Assembly: GCA_025927475.1 (NCBI GenBank)
Contig: JAICLL010000066.1
Location: forward strand, 1 to 32,400
Source: Pirellulales bacterium
GTDB taxonomy: Bacteria > Planctomycetota > Planctomycetia > Pirellulales > JAICIG01
DNA length: 32,400 nucleotides
Reading direction: 5' to 3'
Shown piece after piece: positions 31,405 to 32,400 of the stretch (positions are counted from its first letter, which is position 1; the number at the start of each line of letters is the position of its first letter). The notes beneath the pieces are model-generated. The model did not search any database. It was not told the DNA's origin and worked only from the letters and a program-made list of their open reading frames with translations. The position numbers and the translations under genes are program-made.

Positions 31405-31889
31405 CCCTTTTTCAGCACTTACGGCGATTCGGCGATGCCCCTTCGTGAGGGACCGAACACAAAGAGAACTTCCAGGAACCGATCGATTGGTCCGTGGGCA
31501 GCGATGGGTGCGGACCACCACGCGCGCTTCTCCGCCCCGGCTATCGCCTTCGGCGCAGGCCGCTTCCTGCAGCGTCCCAGAAATCTGGCTTGGTGGGTTT
31601 CCCGCGGGAAAACCGACATCCTCTCCCGCCGCGCGAGGTTAGCTGAGGGGCCAGCTCTGAATGCCGAATCCTGCTTTGTCTCGCTACTTCTTAGACGCTC
31701 GCCCAGGGCGAACCGTTCCGGATTTCAAAACGAACGCCCCGAGTCCCCCGCCTCAAGCCCCCCAGTCCCCAATCCCCGGTCCATCCTCGAGGGCCTCTTT
31801 GTTTCACGGGCTTTCGGCATCAATACGAGAGCACCACTGCCAAGCTTGCGGCAAAAGCGCTCACCGATGAAAGACTTTCATCCTCTCCT

Positions 31890-32031
31890 TGTATTCTACC
31901 AGCGAGGTGGCTTGGGCGGTTTTCACGGCGTTTTTGCAGGGTTTTCGAATCCTCGCCGAGCCCTCCCTGCGTTTTACCGGCAAGGTGGCTTGGTCAAAAT
32001 CCGCAGAAGAAGAACACTGATCTACGCTGAT
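31890..32031 (+). repeat. First copy of a two-part direct repeat
   Basis: Part A (about 31890-31925) contains CTACCAGCGAGGTGGCTTGG followed by GCGGTTTTC. Part B (31965-32031) reads CCCTGCGTTTTACCGGCAAG, then GTGGCTTGGTCAAAATCCGC and a run to GCTGAT. Part B returns at 32334 with one mismatch in 67 bases. Just after it, CGCTAAT-ca-ATTAGCG (32035-32050) forms a hairpin. Confidence 0.8.
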
Positions 32032-32227
32032 TCTCGCTAATCAATTAGCGCGGATGAGCCTCGATTAGCTTTCCAACAACTAGAGATCTCGGTCTTGACG
32101 CAATGGAGCGAACGGATCGGCGCTTTTCACGAGTGATTTATGATCTCGGGCACCGGCGGCGGCGACCGCTCGGCCAAGTGAGGGGCTGAAAAAACAGCCG
32201 CCCGGGACGCAATGATGTCTATCCCCG

Positions 32228-32400
32228 TTTTGTACTAGGAAGGTGGCTTTATCGGTTTTCGCCCTGCGCCGACAAGATTTTCACGGTATCGCGCGAACAC
32301 CGCCGCAGCCGTCGGCCCGGAAATGATCCTCTCCCCTGCGTTTTACCGGCAAGGTGGCTTGGTCAAAATCCGCAGAAGAAGAACACTGATCTAGGCTGAT
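32228..32400 (+). repeat. Second copy of the two-part direct repeat, cut by the window end
   Basis: Part A recurs in diverged form (TTTGTACTAGGAAGGTGGCT, then TTATCGGTTTTCG) and part B recurs almost perfectly from 32334 to the last base. The period is 369 bases for part B and about 338 for part A. No gene is seen between 31890 and 32400. Confidence 0.8.

Larger units (their letters stand above)
29838..31889. other. Repeat-rich region without a convincing intact gene
   Basis: About 2 kb without a supported complete gene on either strand. Open frames run through it, some over 300 codons, but they translate REP-like repeats and show no signal peptide, motif or Shine-Dalgarno. It holds the repeats listed separately (30031-30130, 30243-30371, 30633-30654, 30690-30721, 30811-30835), a CGATGCCC/GGGCATCG hairpin at about 30438-30470, and one possible gene remnant at 31198-31404. 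Confidence 0.6.

Noticed and set aside
30766..32040. Open frame of 424 codons on the + strand in the repeat-rich end region.
   Set aside because: It runs through REP copies and the terminal repeat, is rich in Arg/Ser/Pro, and has no recognisable domain or Shine-Dalgarno. Its length is expected by chance in GC-rich DNA.
30031..32400. CRISPR array or integron attC array in the end region.
   Set aside because: Repeats are few, of different families, with irregular spacing, and neither cas nor integrase genes are present.

Overview
The window looks like a stretch of chromosome from a high-GC member of the Planctomycetota, probably a Pirellulales-like lineage. The strongest evidence is the adjacent pair at 25977-29837: a Tat-exported DUF1552 protein and a secreted planctomycete cytochrome protein with the DUF1587/1595/1592/1588/1585 module order. 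Many secreted or Tat-exported proteins of unknown function, and many palindromic intergenic repeats, fit the same group. No rRNA, phage, transposase or CRISPR array is visible.

Left part (1-7250, + strand): a membrane-anchored GH15 glucoamylase/glucodextranase-like enzyme, an SDR oxidoreductase with a C-terminal membrane segment, a LarA-family nickel-pincer racemase with all key residues, and a cytochrome b561-like membrane protein fused to a YedY-like molybdopterin domain. Each of these genes is followed within tens of bases by a REP-like palindrome, often starting with GTAG. Next (7356-9739, - strand) come a GT2 glycosyltransferase and a translationally coupled protein with a BshC-like motif. 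A two-gene + strand unit follows (small conserved protein and thioredoxin lipoprotein, 9976-10865), then a DUF4058 gene fragment, two exported proteins of unknown function, and a PAP2-type membrane phosphatase/transferase.

Middle part (15700-20300): the clearest regulatory find is a class-I cyclic-di-GMP (GEMM-I) riboswitch on the - strand at 16221-16314. It lies in the leader of a Flp/type IVb pilin gene, which ends in a strong intrinsic terminator. This makes one compact transcription unit: promoter-like TTGACA, aptamer, strong hairpins, pilin, terminator. Upstream lies a divergent pair (SAM methyltransferase and GT4 glycosyltransferase), followed by a multi-membrane GT-C-like protein, which suggests surface glycan synthesis.

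Right part (20386-29837): a second, trehalase-type GH15 enzyme, a classical SDR overlapping a membrane protein gene, tRNA-Arg(CCG), and a 2-hydroxyacid dehydrogenase whose reading frame ends inside the antisense of that tRNA. The DUF1552/DUF1592 pair follows.

The last 2.5 kb (29838-32400) has no convincing intact gene. It is packed with REP-like repeats, long inverted repeats, a possible gene remnant, and two near-identical copies of a repeat of at least 67 bp about 370 bp apart; the second copy is cut by the window edge. Across the window at least eight unrelated palindromic repeat families are seen. Several carry the 5' GTAG foot typical of REP elements mobilised by RAYT-type transposases, although no such transposase is present here.
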